The notes beneath the pieces are model-generated. The model saw only the letters and a list, made by a program, of their open reading frames with translations. It was not told the origin of the DNA and ran no database searches. 36,459 bases of DNA from DRQF01 sp964559135 (GTDB lineage: Bacteria; Planctomycetota; GCA-002687715; DRQF01): contig CAZLGG010000033.1 of assembly GCA_964559135.1 (NCBI GenBank), positions 1-36,459 on the forward strand. Direction: 5' to 3'. Shown here piece after piece: positions 17,285-25,436 of this stretch (positions within the stretch are counted from its first letter, which is position 1; each line of letters begins with the position of its first letter). The position numbers were made by a program, and so were the translations under genes.

Positions 17285-18148
17285 TCAGGAGTCCTCGGTC
17301 TCGGCGACTCCTTCGGTGACCCGCCTCCTGAGGCCGTCCATGTCCAAGAAGACGGCATCCGGGCCGTCATCGTTCGTCAACATGCCTCGGAAGACTCCTT
17401 CCAATCGCCCTCTCTGATCGAGGGCGCGCGTCGCCTGGAGAGCACTCTCATCGAAGGAGAGTACGTCGCTGATCTCGTCCAAGGCGAGGCAGCAGTAGGG
17501 GGTGGAGCCGTCATCGGTCAAATACAGCAACACGGGTCGAATCATGACTCTGAGTTGGGCGCGAGCCTGCCTGAAGAGGCGTCGCATCAGGGAAAGCGTC
17601 GTTTCCCTCTCTTCGTCGAGGACGGACAAAGCCTCCTCGACCTGACCCCGATCTCTCAGACCCAGCAGCCTATCCGCCAGCGAGTGGATACGTTGATGGG
17701 GTTGGTCGAATCGATCGAGGATCTCGGCAAGATCCTGGTCTCGGGTATTGAAGTGGTCATACCACTTTCCAAACGCGCACTGGTGAGGGTCCCGCGCCTT
17801 GGCGAAATGGGAGCCGTCCTTGACGGACGTCTCCAAGGAATTCAGCCAGTCGATGTGATCCTGCTCACGGACGTTCAACTCGCGGATGAGTTCCTCCTTC
17901 ACCTCCTTCCCCGAGGGAACGCCGAGGAGACGCGCAAAACTCACGACGGGCGTGACCCTGCCACGATAACGGACGACGCCATCCAGGGCCTCGTCATTCA
18001 GGGGTACCTGAGTGATCTCCTCCGATCTGGACGTCACCGCCAGCACCGAAGAGAGTGGCACCGCGTAGCAGACCTCGTCCAGCCAAAACATGAAAACCGT
18101 GAGCTTGCGACTCGCGTGAACCGGTTTCTTCTCGGCAACGGCGCTCAT
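17285..18148 (-). CDS. CheW-like coupling protein interrupted by a zinc-binding CZB domain
   Basis: The 287-residue protein begins as a CheW domain (about 15-80: FWLDEVCYAVPLSSVLAVTS, then GVVRYRGRVTPVVSFARLLG). It is then interrupted by a CZB chemoreceptor zinc-binding domain (about 90-180), and CheW-like sequence resumes (about 195-280: RPVLLYLTDDG, CCLALDEISDVLSF). The CZB zinc ligands are all present: His98 in DHIDW, Cys124 in CAFGKWY, His151 and His155 in PHQRIH. CZB domains bind zinc tightly, and the Cys is known to react with oxidants such as hypochlorous acid. A redox- or zinc-tuned CheW that adjusts kinase coupling is inferred. No che operon lies nearby. A G-rich Shine-Dalgarno stretch precedes the ATG. 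Confidence 0.85.
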   Translation of the reverse strand: MSAVAEKKPVHASRKLTVFMFWLDEVCYAVPLSSVLAVTSRSEEITQVPLNDEALDGVVRYRGRVTPVVSFARLLGVPSGKEVKEELIRELNVREQDHIDWLNSLETSVKDGSHFAKARDPHQCAFGKWYDHFNTRDQDLAEILDRFDQPHQRIHSLADRLLGLRDRGQVEEALSVLDEERETTLSLMRRLFRQARAQLRVMIRPVLLYLTDDGSTPYCCLALDEISDVLSFDESALQATRALDQRGRLEGVFRGMLTNDDGPDAVFLDMDGLRRRVTEGVAETEDS

Positions 18149-18224
18149 GGTGCCCCCCCTTCAATGGAACTCATCTGAGTCCATCGGCGTTCGATCGAGG
18201 GAAACTTGACGAATCTCCGCCCGT

Positions 18225-19952
18225 TCAGGGCTCCAGGGTCTTCTCGAGGACTCCACCCTTCTCGGCGCGGTAAATGACCCGATAGGGGCCGTCGCCTTCG
18301 ACGATCCACTCCAATCGAACTTGGCCCCTGGATGGGATCCCGTTTTCCAGCTTGACGAGGGAGAGATCATCCTTGACGGGGTCGATGACCTCGCGTGGTT
18401 CCACGCCGTGCACGAAACCGGCAGCGACGACCCGCAGACCTGCGCCCCCCTCGATGGAGAGTCGGTCAGGGAGCCCAATGTGCTTGGCGGCCGCCAGAGC
18501 GGTGCGTGTCGGAATGAGTCGGGGGTTCTTGATCTCCACCCGAATTCGACGCACGCCGCTGCCCAGATCCGTCACGGAGGTCCGTCCCCACTCGGGCTTC
18601 GGCATCGACTTCGCATGGAGGAACGTGAATGCCATGTTGCGGTGGCAAAGCTCCTCGAGCATGAAGGGCGGCGGCACCCGACTCGACCACTTGTTCCAGC
18701 CGCCGATCTCAATGGAGCCGAACTCCGGGTGCTCGTAGGGCGTCCACTTCTTGTAGAAGGCTCCCTGCATGATGAGATCATTGAAGGTCTTGCGATCGTC
18801 CGGCTTGCGGTCCACCCCGCCGAAGGCCTGTGGGGAGGCCCAAAGCTCGTTGGTGAAGCTGACGATTCCCAGCCCCTCGGCAGCGAAGTTCACGAATCCT
18901 CCGTGTACCGTGTAGAGGTCCTTGTGGATGATCATGTAGCGGTAGAACGGCAACATCCGCTCCCCCTTCCTGCCCAACTCGTCGTAGACGGCCAGGTCCG
19001 CGCGGGGATACTCCGGCACGCTGGCGGCGCCCGGTCCCCTCAGGATCATTCCTCCCGAGTTGTGATAGCTCTGGACCGCGGCGATGTTCGGATGTCCGAG
19101 AAGGAAGTTCGCGATTGCTCGCGTTTCAGGCCAGTACAAAGGGTAGGGGCCCGCGCCGAATTGAATGTAGTTGGGCTGCCAGTCGCTCGGATCGGAGCGA
19201 TTCATATCGTACCCACCCGGGCCATCTTCATTCACGCGACCGTCACCATCGTCGTCAATGCCTTCGCTGCCGAGAAGGATGTAGTCCCCTTCCTCGCCGG
19301 GCTTCACCCGAACCAAAAAGCGATCGTCGTCGGGATCGAGCTTGTGTGTGCCCCCGTGCTCGACCTTCTTGCGCATCTGCGTGATGCTTCCATCACCGTC
19401 CAGGTCATTGGGGGGATCCTCATCGAGAAGGCCGTCGCGATCTGAATCGATGGGCGACACGCCGCTGCGCGAACTGGAGGATGTGTTCGCCTGATGGAAC
19501 CAATAGTCGCGACCGTCCGGGTTCACCGACGGCAGGACATAAAAGACGCGCTCGTCGACGAGCTTCGTGACGTCGTCCAGCTTCCCGTAGTTCTCCATGA
19601 GGTACCAGAGGGTGTAAAGGCAGACTTCCGCCCCCTGCACCTCGTTCCCGTGGACGTTGGCGTCGATGTAGATCGCAGCCTTCTTGTCCTCGGGGCCGGT
19701 TTCCGGATTATTCACGGTCATCAGCCACATCTCGCGGCCTTCGACGCTCTTTCCGATGGAAGCGAGCTTCATGAATCTCGGCCAAGCCGACTCCAGCCGG
19801 TGCAGGATCTCGCCGATCTCGGCATGGTCGTAGAAGCGATTGAAAGCGATCCGAACCTTGGGATCTTCCCGGCGGCCCGTCTGCGCCGCCAGCGGCAACC
19901 CGAAGAAGGCGAGGACGAAGCCGGTCAGGGCGATACGTTGGATGAGCCTCAT
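18225..19952 (-). CDS. Secreted M14 zinc carboxypeptidase with calcium-type DxDxDG inserts
   Basis: This 575-residue exported protein has a signal peptide ending near LPLAAQ. The M14 metallopeptidase core is complete: zinc ligands His101 and Glu104 in NVHGNEVQGAE, His297 in SYHNSGG, and general base Glu369 in SFTNELW. PSVNPDG provides the substrate-binding region. Between the first and second ligand lie two acidic loops (DSDRDGLLDEDPPNDLDGDG and GIDDDGDGRVNEDG) of the kind that bind calcium. It would cleave C-terminal residues from peptides or act on peptidoglycan stems outside the inner membrane. The start is fixed by AAGGAGGTCG seven bases before the ATG, within the end of the upstream gene. 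That gene encodes an M14-fold protein lacking the catalytic residues, and the two share an ATGA overlap. Confidence 0.9.
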   Translation of the reverse strand: MRLIQRIALTGFVLAFFGLPLAAQTGRREDPKVRIAFNRFYDHAEIGEILHRLESAWPRFMKLASIGKSVEGREMWLMTVNNPETGPEDKKAAIYIDANVHGNEVQGAEVCLYTLWYLMENYGKLDDVTKLVDERVFYVLPSVNPDGRDYWFHQANTSSSSRSGVSPIDSDRDGLLDEDPPNDLDGDGSITQMRKKVEHGGTHKLDPDDDRFLVRVKPGEEGDYILLGSEGIDDDGDGRVNEDGPGGYDMNRSDPSDWQPNYIQFGAGPYPLYWPETRAIANFLLGHPNIAAVQSYHNSGGMILRGPGAASVPEYPRADLAVYDELGRKGERMLPFYRYMIIHKDLYTVHGGFVNFAAEGLGIVSFTNELWASPQAFGGVDRKPDDRKTFNDLIMQGAFYKKWTPYEHPEFGSIEIGGWNKWSSRVPPPFMLEELCHRNMAFTFLHAKSMPKPEWGRTSVTDLGSGVRRIRVEIKNPRLIPTRTALAAAKHIGLPDRLSIEGGAGLRVVAAGFVHGVEPREVIDPVKDDLSLVKLENGIPSRGQVRLEWIVEGDGPYRVIYRAEKGGVLEKTLEP

Positions 19953-21727
19953 GGCAGAACGACCTCCTTCGTGATGGGGTGCAGACCGGGAGCGCCGACG
20001 TGAACACGCAGGGTCTCGCCTGGCTTTCCTCGAATGAGCCAATGCAGAGTCTCGCGCCCGACGCGTCCCTCCAAGCGATCGATGCGGTGCCGCCGGTTGC
20101 CTTGCAGGATCCTTTCGCGTTCCCAGGGGAATTCGATCAGAATGGGATCGCCGCGACGATTCACCTGCCCCTGACGGGTCGCCGTGGGAAGGAACCCGTC
20201 TGAAAGAACGTGGAGATCGATCTCGTAGACGCCGGGAGCCTTGGGCTTGACCTCGAGGTCGGCCACCTCCAGCCGCGGCCAAAGGCCGCAGAGCCCCTTC
20301 AAGAAGGTGGACTCACGCTCGACCAGCGTCGCCACGACTTTGGGCGAGGAAGGGTTCACGAGGACTCCCGGCTTCCAGCCGCCGATCTCCACCGCGCCGA
20401 GATCCGGATGGTCGAAGGAGGCCCACGCGACGAACCCGTTCACCCGCGTCGATGCGATCTCGGCCTCCACCGGGTCGGGAGGTTCACGGTCGCGCTCGGC
20501 GGCGCCCTTCTTCCCGGCCTCCTCTTCCTTCTGCGCGGGCTCGCCGGACTCGGCCTTCTTCCTGGGCGCCTTCTCCTCGACCTGGAAGAGATTCACCTGG
20601 AACGCGGGCCGGCCCCACTGGAAGTAAAGATAGTCGGCGAATCCTCCGCCGTCGGATCCGTGGTCCTTCATGAAGGTCGCCTTCGCCGCTTTCCGCAGCC
20701 TCCTCGCCTCCTCCCAAATCACGAGATCCGCTTTCTGCAGGCGCGTGACCGGTTTCCGATTGCGAAAGAAGCGAAACCCGCCGCGGCCGGTGGAAGGTTT
20801 CTCCTCCTTGCCCGGCTTCGGCAAATCCTTCAGGTCGTCGCCGGCGCCGTACACCACCGCCATGCAGATGTTGGGGTGAGCCAACACGAAATCGGCAAGC
20901 GCCCGCGAGGAGGGCTCGCTCGTCGGAAAAGCACCGGCCGTCGGGTCATGCTCCTTGAACCCCTGCGGGAAGTTGCGGGAGATCTCGACGCCGTCGAAGG
21001 CATCCTCACCGAACGCCCCGTCCCCGTCCCGGTCCAGCGCTTCGGGATACAGCTTGTACCGCCCTCTCTCACCCTTCTTCGCGTCGGCCTTGCGCATCAA
21101 CCTCGGATCGTCGGGGTCCGCGATCCACTCCCCCTCCGGGTCCTCGCGGCGCATCATGACGATGACGCCGTCAGCATTCAGGTCCTCGGGGGCCTCCGCG
21201 GGGTCGAGCCGGCCGTCCCGATCCAGATCGAACCGTCGGCCGTTCCCCTTGGCGACGCGGCGAGGACGCGCGACAAGGTTGCGCTCGGCGCCATCCACAT
21301 CCACGCGGGGAATGATGTAGATCAACCCTCCCTGAAGCATCTCCCGCAAAGCGGAAGGTTCCCCTCGAGCCCATTGCTCCGCCATCTGGAGGAGGACTTC
21401 GGAGCCGACCCAACGGTCGGCCTCGAGCCCGGAAACCAGCAGGATGGCAGGCTGTTGACCCCACGTCCTTCGAAGAACGCCCGGCGCCTTCGCCGGCACG
21501 GGGCCGGGCTCGAGCTTCTCGCCGATTTCCAACCCGAGAATCGAGCGGCCCGCCAAACTCGCTCCCACTTCCAGGATTCGCATGCGGTCCGGCGCCTGGG
21601 CCGCCACCGCCTGGAGACGGGCGTTCAGGGAGGCATGGTCCGACCACGTCTGCTGAGCGAGAGCCGAACCGCAAAGGAGCCACAGGACCGCCAGAATACC
21701 GCAGGCATTGTTTTTCATGGGTTCCAT
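19949..21727 (-). CDS. M14 carboxypeptidase-fold pseudoenzyme, secreted
   Basis: This 592-residue exported protein (signal peptide NACGILAVLWLLCGSALAQ) is laid out like the downstream M14 enzyme but has lost its active site. The HxxE position reads SGLEADRWVGSE, the second His position reads VVYGAGDD instead of a YHNSGG-like motif, and the catalytic-Glu strand reads QVNLFQV. The fold landmarks remain: RVDVDGAERN, FDLDRDGRLD, DRDGDGAFGED, DHPDLGAVEIGGW. A Lys/Glu-rich insert lies at about 430-465. It probably serves as partner, chaperone or binding subunit of the active enzyme, to which it is joined by an ATGA overlap. Possible starts are 21730, 21727 and 21718; 21727 best fits the spacing from GAGG. 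Confidence 0.82.
   Translation of the reverse strand: MEPMKNNACGILAVLWLLCGSALAQQTWSDHASLNARLQAVAAQAPDRMRILEVGASLAGRSILGLEIGEKLEPGPVPAKAPGVLRRTWGQQPAILLVSGLEADRWVGSEVLLQMAEQWARGEPSALREMLQGGLIYIIPRVDVDGAERNLVARPRRVAKGNGRRFDLDRDGRLDPAEAPEDLNADGVIVMMRREDPEGEWIADPDDPRLMRKADAKKGERGRYKLYPEALDRDGDGAFGEDAFDGVEISRNFPQGFKEHDPTAGAFPTSEPSSRALADFVLAHPNICMAVVYGAGDDLKDLPKPGKEEKPSTGRGGFRFFRNRKPVTRLQKADLVIWEEARRLRKAAKATFMKDHGSDGGGFADYLYFQWGRPAFQVNLFQVEEKAPRKKAESGEPAQKEEEAGKKGAAERDREPPDPVEAEIASTRVNGFVAWASFDHPDLGAVEIGGWKPGVLVNPSSPKVVATLVERESTFLKGLCGLWPRLEVADLEVKPKAPGVYEIDLHVLSDGFLPTATRQGQVNRRGDPILIEFPWERERILQGNRRHRIDRLEGRVGRETLHWLIRGKPGETLRVHVGAPGLHPITKEVVLP
19960..19969 (-). promoter_or_regulatory. Strong Shine-Dalgarno site deciding the M14 start
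   Basis: On the minus strand the sequence AAGGAGGTCG lies seven bases before the ATG at 19952. It sits inside the last codons of the pseudo-peptidase gene. It fixes the start of the active M14 enzyme and shows that this gene can be initiated on its own despite the ATGA overlap. Confidence 0.75.
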
Positions 21728-21809
21728 CATTCCTCGAGATGCAAGGGCCGTTCCCCCTACGACTCGGATGAGGAACATCTTTCGATCCTTCGGTGCGCGA
21801 AGGGACGAA

Positions 21810-22646
21810 TCAGTGAATCCGGCCCAGCAATCGTCCCATGGGAAGCCATTCGCCCTCCCGAAGGCTTTCCCAGTCAAAGCCCTTCCCTCGCACCACGAGG
21901 ATGACCGTGGACCCCAATTCGAAGACGCCGAGTTCGTCACCCCGTTCGACGTGACGGGAGGGTTCGTGACACAGATGACGTGCCTGCCCTCGAGAGTTGG
22001 TCACCAAGTCCATGTACGAAAGACGTATGCGCCCCACGTTCGTCGCCCCCACCATGACCACCGCCACGCGCCCCCATGCGGCGTCGAGCGTGCTCACGAC
22101 CCTTTCGTTGACCGCGAACAGAGACGGGATGCGGCGCACCGCCGGAGGGTTCACAGGCCAAAGGGTACCAGGCTCGTAGCGAGTCTCGGTCAGCGCTCCA
22201 GACTCGGGGACGTGAATCCGGTGATAGTCGCGCGGCGAGAGGTAAAGGGTCAAGAAGTGCCCGTTCTCGAAAGTCCGGGCCTCCTCGTCCCCTCCCAGAA
22301 GGGAAGCCAGGGAATAGGGCATACCCTTGGCCTGGAGAAGCATCCCCTCGCGGACGGTGCCGAAGGCCCCCACTCGGGCATCGACCGGGCTGACCAGACT
22401 GCTTGGCGTGGAATCGATGGGCCGGGCCTCGGGTCGCAGACGGCGGGTAAAAAGGTCCAGGAGACTTACGTAGTCCTCCATGGGGCGGGTCGCTTCTTCG
22501 AGATTCAGATCGAAGGCCGTCGCGAAACGCCGGATCATCCACCGCGCGAGCCATCGAGGGCGCCGCATCGCCGCGATCTTCCCGAAAACACGGCTGAGGA
22601 GGTTGCGCGGAAGGAATCGCAACAAATGCAGAGTGAAGGCGCCCAT
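21810..22646 (-). CDS. psd: Phosphatidylserine decarboxylase proenzyme
   Basis: This 278-residue protein closely follows the E. coli type of phosphatidylserine decarboxylase. It has the self-processing triad Asp89 (SPVDA), His145 (YLSPRDYHRIHVP) and Ser246 in the LGST cleavage site. Other family stretches are AKGMPYSL, FAVNERV and MVGATNVG. Cleavage between Gly245 and Ser246 creates the pyruvoyl group that decarboxylates phosphatidylserine to phosphatidylethanolamine at the inner membrane. An upstream TTG at 22682 is in frame, but the ATG at 22646 matches the start of known enzymes (MGAFTLHLLRFLPRNLL). The M14 pair follows 82 bases downstream on the same strand. No phosphatidylserine synthase gene is in the window. 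Confidence 0.93.
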   Translation of the reverse strand: MGAFTLHLLRFLPRNLLSRVFGKIAAMRRPRWLARWMIRRFATAFDLNLEEATRPMEDYVSLLDLFTRRLRPEARPIDSTPSSLVSPVDARVGAFGTVREGMLLQAKGMPYSLASLLGGDEEARTFENGHFLTLYLSPRDYHRIHVPESGALTETRYEPGTLWPVNPPAVRRIPSLFAVNERVVSTLDAAWGRVAVVMVGATNVGRIRLSYMDLVTNSRGQARHLCHEPSRHVERGDELGVFELGSTVILVVRGKGFDWESLREGEWLPMGRLLGRIH

Positions 22647-22731
22647 GGCGGGTTTGTAGCTCAAATCCCCGCAGCGTCCCAAGGTCGAGACAGACCTTTT
22701 CCGGGTTGGCGGGAAAGGTTACGTCTGAGCC

Positions 22732-23007
22732 ATGGACCGCCTCGAACGCCTCATACTTCCGATCGTCCTCGCCATCGGCGTCGGCGGATTCCTCCTCACC
22801 AAGGTGGAGATCCCCACCGCCATTATCATCGCCAAGGTCGTGGGGTGCATCCTCCTGGTCGCCTTCACGATCGGATTCGGGTTCCGGATCGCCGCTTGGA
22901 GGCGCCGCGACCGAGAATACCGAAAGATGAAGGCCTCGCTCGAGGAGGCCCTTGCGGCGGCAAGAGCCGAAGCCGAGCAGGAATCCGCGACGGCTCCCGA
23001 GGAGTGA
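22732..23007 (+). CDS. Small two-helix membrane protein of unknown function
   Basis: This 91-residue protein has two hydrophobic helices (about 7-23 and 29-50: TAIIIAKVVGCILLVAFTIG) followed by a charged tail with Arg and Lys near the membrane and an Ala/Glu-rich, coiled-coil-like end. No family is recognised. The gene is divergent from the decarboxylase gene, with 85 bases between the starts. Supporting points for a real gene are the well-formed helices, the positive-inside pattern and the coding-like third-position GC. Confidence 0.65.
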   Translation: MDRLERLILPIVLAIGVGGFLLTKVEIPTAIIIAKVVGCILLVAFTIGFGFRIAAWRRRDREYRKMKASLEEALAAARAEAEQESATAPEE

Positions 23008-23087
23008 GTATGTCCTCGCGCGCCGGCTCGATTCGCATCACGAAGCCCGAGATCATCCCGTGACCACAACGACATTGACGGTTCGGT

Positions 23088-23093
23088 TAGAAT
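23088..23093 (+). promoter_or_regulatory. -10-like TAGAAT upstream of the CRTAC1 gene
   Basis: TAGAAT in the context GGTTAGAATCTCGG starts 65 bases before the ATG at 23153. It matches the string before the DUF255 gene almost base for base. TTGACG occurs seven bases upstream (23075-23080), too close to be its -35. Confidence 0.3.
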
Positions 23094-23152
23094 CTCGGAC
23101 CCTCGCTCGAGGATCTCGTCTGCCGTCCGGTTCAAGAAGGAGAATCTATCCC

Positions 23153-24913
23153 ATGTCACTGCGATGGCTCCCAACTCTCTTGCTCCTCGTTCTCGTTCCG
23201 GGCTGCGGAGGTTCCAAGAAGGACTCTTCGACGTCGACGAATGCCTCCAGCTCGGCGTCCGCGGAGACCGGCTTTGAGTCCTCCCTCGACTTCGCCGACG
23301 AGACGATCGACCGAGGGATCGATTTCGTGAACGACACGGGAGCCACGGGGAAAAGATGGATGCCCGAACAGCTCGGCGGCGGCGCAGCGTTTTTCGACTG
23401 CGACGGCGATGGCGATCAGGATCTTCTGCTCATCAACGGCGGCCCTCTTCCCGGCAGCGAATCGCCGAAGGAAAACGTCCTGTACATCAACGACGGGACA
23501 GGGTTCTTTCGCCCCTCCAAGAACCCAGGAGACATCACGGCGGGAGCCGACTACGGCGTCGGCGCTGCGGTGGCGGACGTCGATTTGGACGGCGACCTGG
23601 ACGTATTTCTCGCGAACTGGGGGGAGGATCGACTCTATCTGAATGACGGGAAGGGCACGTTCACGCGAGCAAGGAACTCCGGAATCACGAGCCGGCTCTG
23701 GGCCGCCAGTGCGGCGTTCGGCGATGTTGACGGAGACGGACTTCCGGACCTCTACGTGGCGGACTACGTCGACTACGACATCACGAAGCACGATCCGTGC
23801 TTCCAACGCGACATCGAGGTGTACTGCGGCCCGCAACCATTCAACGGTCAGCCCGACTTTCTCTTCAAGAATCTGGGCGGCGGTAAGTTCAAGGACGTGA
23901 CGCGGAAGGCCTTCCCCGGAAAAGCTCCGGCGGGAAAGGGTCTCGGGTGCGCGATGGCCGACTACGATCACGACGGCGATCTCGATATCTACGTCACGAA
24001 CGATCAGACTCCCAACTTGCTCTTCAAGAACGACGGCCATGGCGTCTTCGAAGAGATCGGAGAATTGGCCGGCGTCGCCGTCAGCCGTGACGGGATGAAC
24101 GAGGCGGGCATGGGCGTCGTCTTTTCGGACTACGACAACGACCTTCTCGAGGACATCGTCGTCACGAATTTCGAGGACCAGACGTATTCCGTCTTTCACA
24201 ACGAGGGCGACGACTTCTGGATGGAGGTCTCATGGGAAACAGGGATCGGATATGAGACACGCCCCCGCCTGGGCTGGGGGATCGGTCTCATAGATTTCGA
24301 CCACGACGGATGGAAGGATCTTTTCTTCGCCAATGGTCACGTCTACGACAACGCCCGGAAGATCAACGACGCGTCCCGCTGGAAGCAACCGAACACCCTT
24401 CACCGAAACCTTGGCAACGGAAAGTTCGCCAAGGCGGCGAAGATCGCCGCACTCGAAAAGGCCCAGGCGAGTCGAGGGGCCGCCTTCGCCGACATCGACA
24501 ACGATGGAGACGTGGACATCCTCGTCACAAATGTCGATGACAGGCCGCAACTCCTCGTCAATCGGAGAAACGAAACCCTCGGATCTCATTTTGCACTCGT
24601 CGCGACGGCTCACCCGAAAGCGGGCACGCCCATTCTCGGGGCACGCATCGTCATCAAGGCCGGGGGAATGTCGCAGAGCCGGACGATCCAGGCGACCTAC
24701 AGCATCTTCTCCTCCAACGACCCCAGAGCGCATTTCGGGCTGGCATCTTCCGGCACGATCGACTCCCTCGAGGTCCACTGGATCGGCGGAGCCGTCGATC
24801 GCTACGAGGCCCTTCCGGCCGACCGCCTGATCGTCCTCATTCCCGGAAAGGAGGCCCGCATCACGGACCTGTCATCCGGAAAAGTCTTGACGTCCAAGGA
24901 GCCAGATAAGTGA
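23153..24913 (+). CDS. CRTAC1-family lipoprotein with FG-GAP/VCBS repeats and ASPIC/UnbV domain
   Basis: This 586-residue lipoprotein has a lipobox LVPGC with Cys18. Seven FG-GAP-type repeats carry calcium loops such as DCDGDGDQDLLLING, DVDLDGDLDVFLANW, DVDGDGLPDLYVADY, DYDHDGDLDIYVTN and DIDNDGDVDILVTN, and should form a beta-propeller. The C-terminal ASPIC/UnbV domain (about 480-565) is marked by GARIVIKAGG and SNDPRAHFGLASSGTIDSLE. Such proteins are abundant in Planctomycetota and related phyla, and their role is unproven. The start is supported by AAGGAG at 23137-23142, ten bases upstream. The stop overlaps the GTG of the following cytochrome c gene, suggesting that the two surface lipoproteins work together. 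Confidence 0.88.
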   Translation: MSLRWLPTLLLLVLVPGCGGSKKDSSTSTNASSSASAETGFESSLDFADETIDRGIDFVNDTGATGKRWMPEQLGGGAAFFDCDGDGDQDLLLINGGPLPGSESPKENVLYINDGTGFFRPSKNPGDITAGADYGVGAAVADVDLDGDLDVFLANWGEDRLYLNDGKGTFTRARNSGITSRLWAASAAFGDVDGDGLPDLYVADYVDYDITKHDPCFQRDIEVYCGPQPFNGQPDFLFKNLGGGKFKDVTRKAFPGKAPAGKGLGCAMADYDHDGDLDIYVTNDQTPNLLFKNDGHGVFEEIGELAGVAVSRDGMNEAGMGVVFSDYDNDLLEDIVVTNFEDQTYSVFHNEGDDFWMEVSWETGIGYETRPRLGWGIGLIDFDHDGWKDLFFANGHVYDNARKINDASRWKQPNTLHRNLGNGKFAKAAKIAALEKAQASRGAAFADIDNDGDVDILVTNVDDRPQLLVNRRNETLGSHFALVATAHPKAGTPILGARIVIKAGGMSQSRTIQATYSIFSSNDPRAHFGLASSGTIDSLEVHWIGGAVDRYEALPADRLIVLIPGKEARITDLSSGKVLTSKEPDK

Positions 24914-25374
24914 CGCGACTTCAAACGACACTCGTTGCATGCGCGATTTGTGTTTTTCTTCTCACTGCGTGCCGCGCACGGGCGACGAAAAAATCGGCGA
25001 ACCCCAAGCCCACGACAACCGCGGAGACTCCACGCTCCTCAGCCGCGGAATCGGTCCCGATCCCGACCTCGACTTCGCGGAAGAAGGAAGAGAGAGTCCA
25101 GGCCCCGGGCGCTGCCGTCAAACGGCCCATCGACCTCAAGGAAGGAAAACGCCTCTTCTACCTGCGTCGATGCAACACATGTCACAAGACCAAGGGGCGC
25201 TTGGCAATGCGAGGACCAAGCCTTGCCGGCGTGGCGAAACGTCTCAGCCGAGAAGCGATGAAGGGCTGGATCCTCAATCCGCGCAGACAGAAACCGGACA
25301 CGATCATGCCCGTGTTCGACGGAACCGACGAAGAGCTCGAAACGATCCTCGATTTCCTCCTCAGCCTGAAGTGA
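24910..25374 (+). CDS. Monohaem cytochrome c lipoprotein
   Basis: This 154-residue protein starts with GTG in a GTGA overlap with the CRTAC1 gene. A signal sequence ends in the lipobox LLTAC (Cys21), followed by a Ser/Thr/Pro-rich linker (about 25-70). A class I cytochrome c domain follows, with haem site CNTCH (Cys88, Cys91, His92) and a probable distal ligand Met133 in TIMPVFDG. It would be anchored to a membrane and carry electrons in the periplasm. The coupling with a beta-propeller lipoprotein suggests a shared redox or extracellular process, but its electron donor and acceptor are not visible. Confidence 0.88.
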   Translation: MTRLQTTLVACAICVFLLTACRARATKKSANPKPTTTAETPRSSAAESVPIPTSTSRKKEERVQAPGAAVKRPIDLKEGKRLFYLRRCNTCHKTKGRLAMRGPSLAGVAKRLSREAMKGWILNPRRQKPDTIMPVFDGTDEELETILDFLLSLK

Positions 25375-25436
25375 TCGGGCTCGGGAAAAAAGAAAAGCTG
25401 GCGCGAATCACGATCCGCGTCGGCTAAATTCAGGCG

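Noticed and set aside
15319..17319. 666-codon plus-strand frame opposite the SLC13 gene
   Set aside because: It is composed of His, Asp, Arg and Gly-rich low-complexity sequence, while the minus strand encodes a complete transporter.
20210..21904. 564-codon plus-strand frame opposite the M14 pseudoenzyme
   Set aside because: No recognisable domain; the opposite strand carries a signal peptide and M14 fold landmarks.
22647..22682. TTG start 12 codons upstream of the psd ATG
   Set aside because: Known enzymes begin at the position of the ATG at 22646, and no better ribosome-binding site precedes the TTG.
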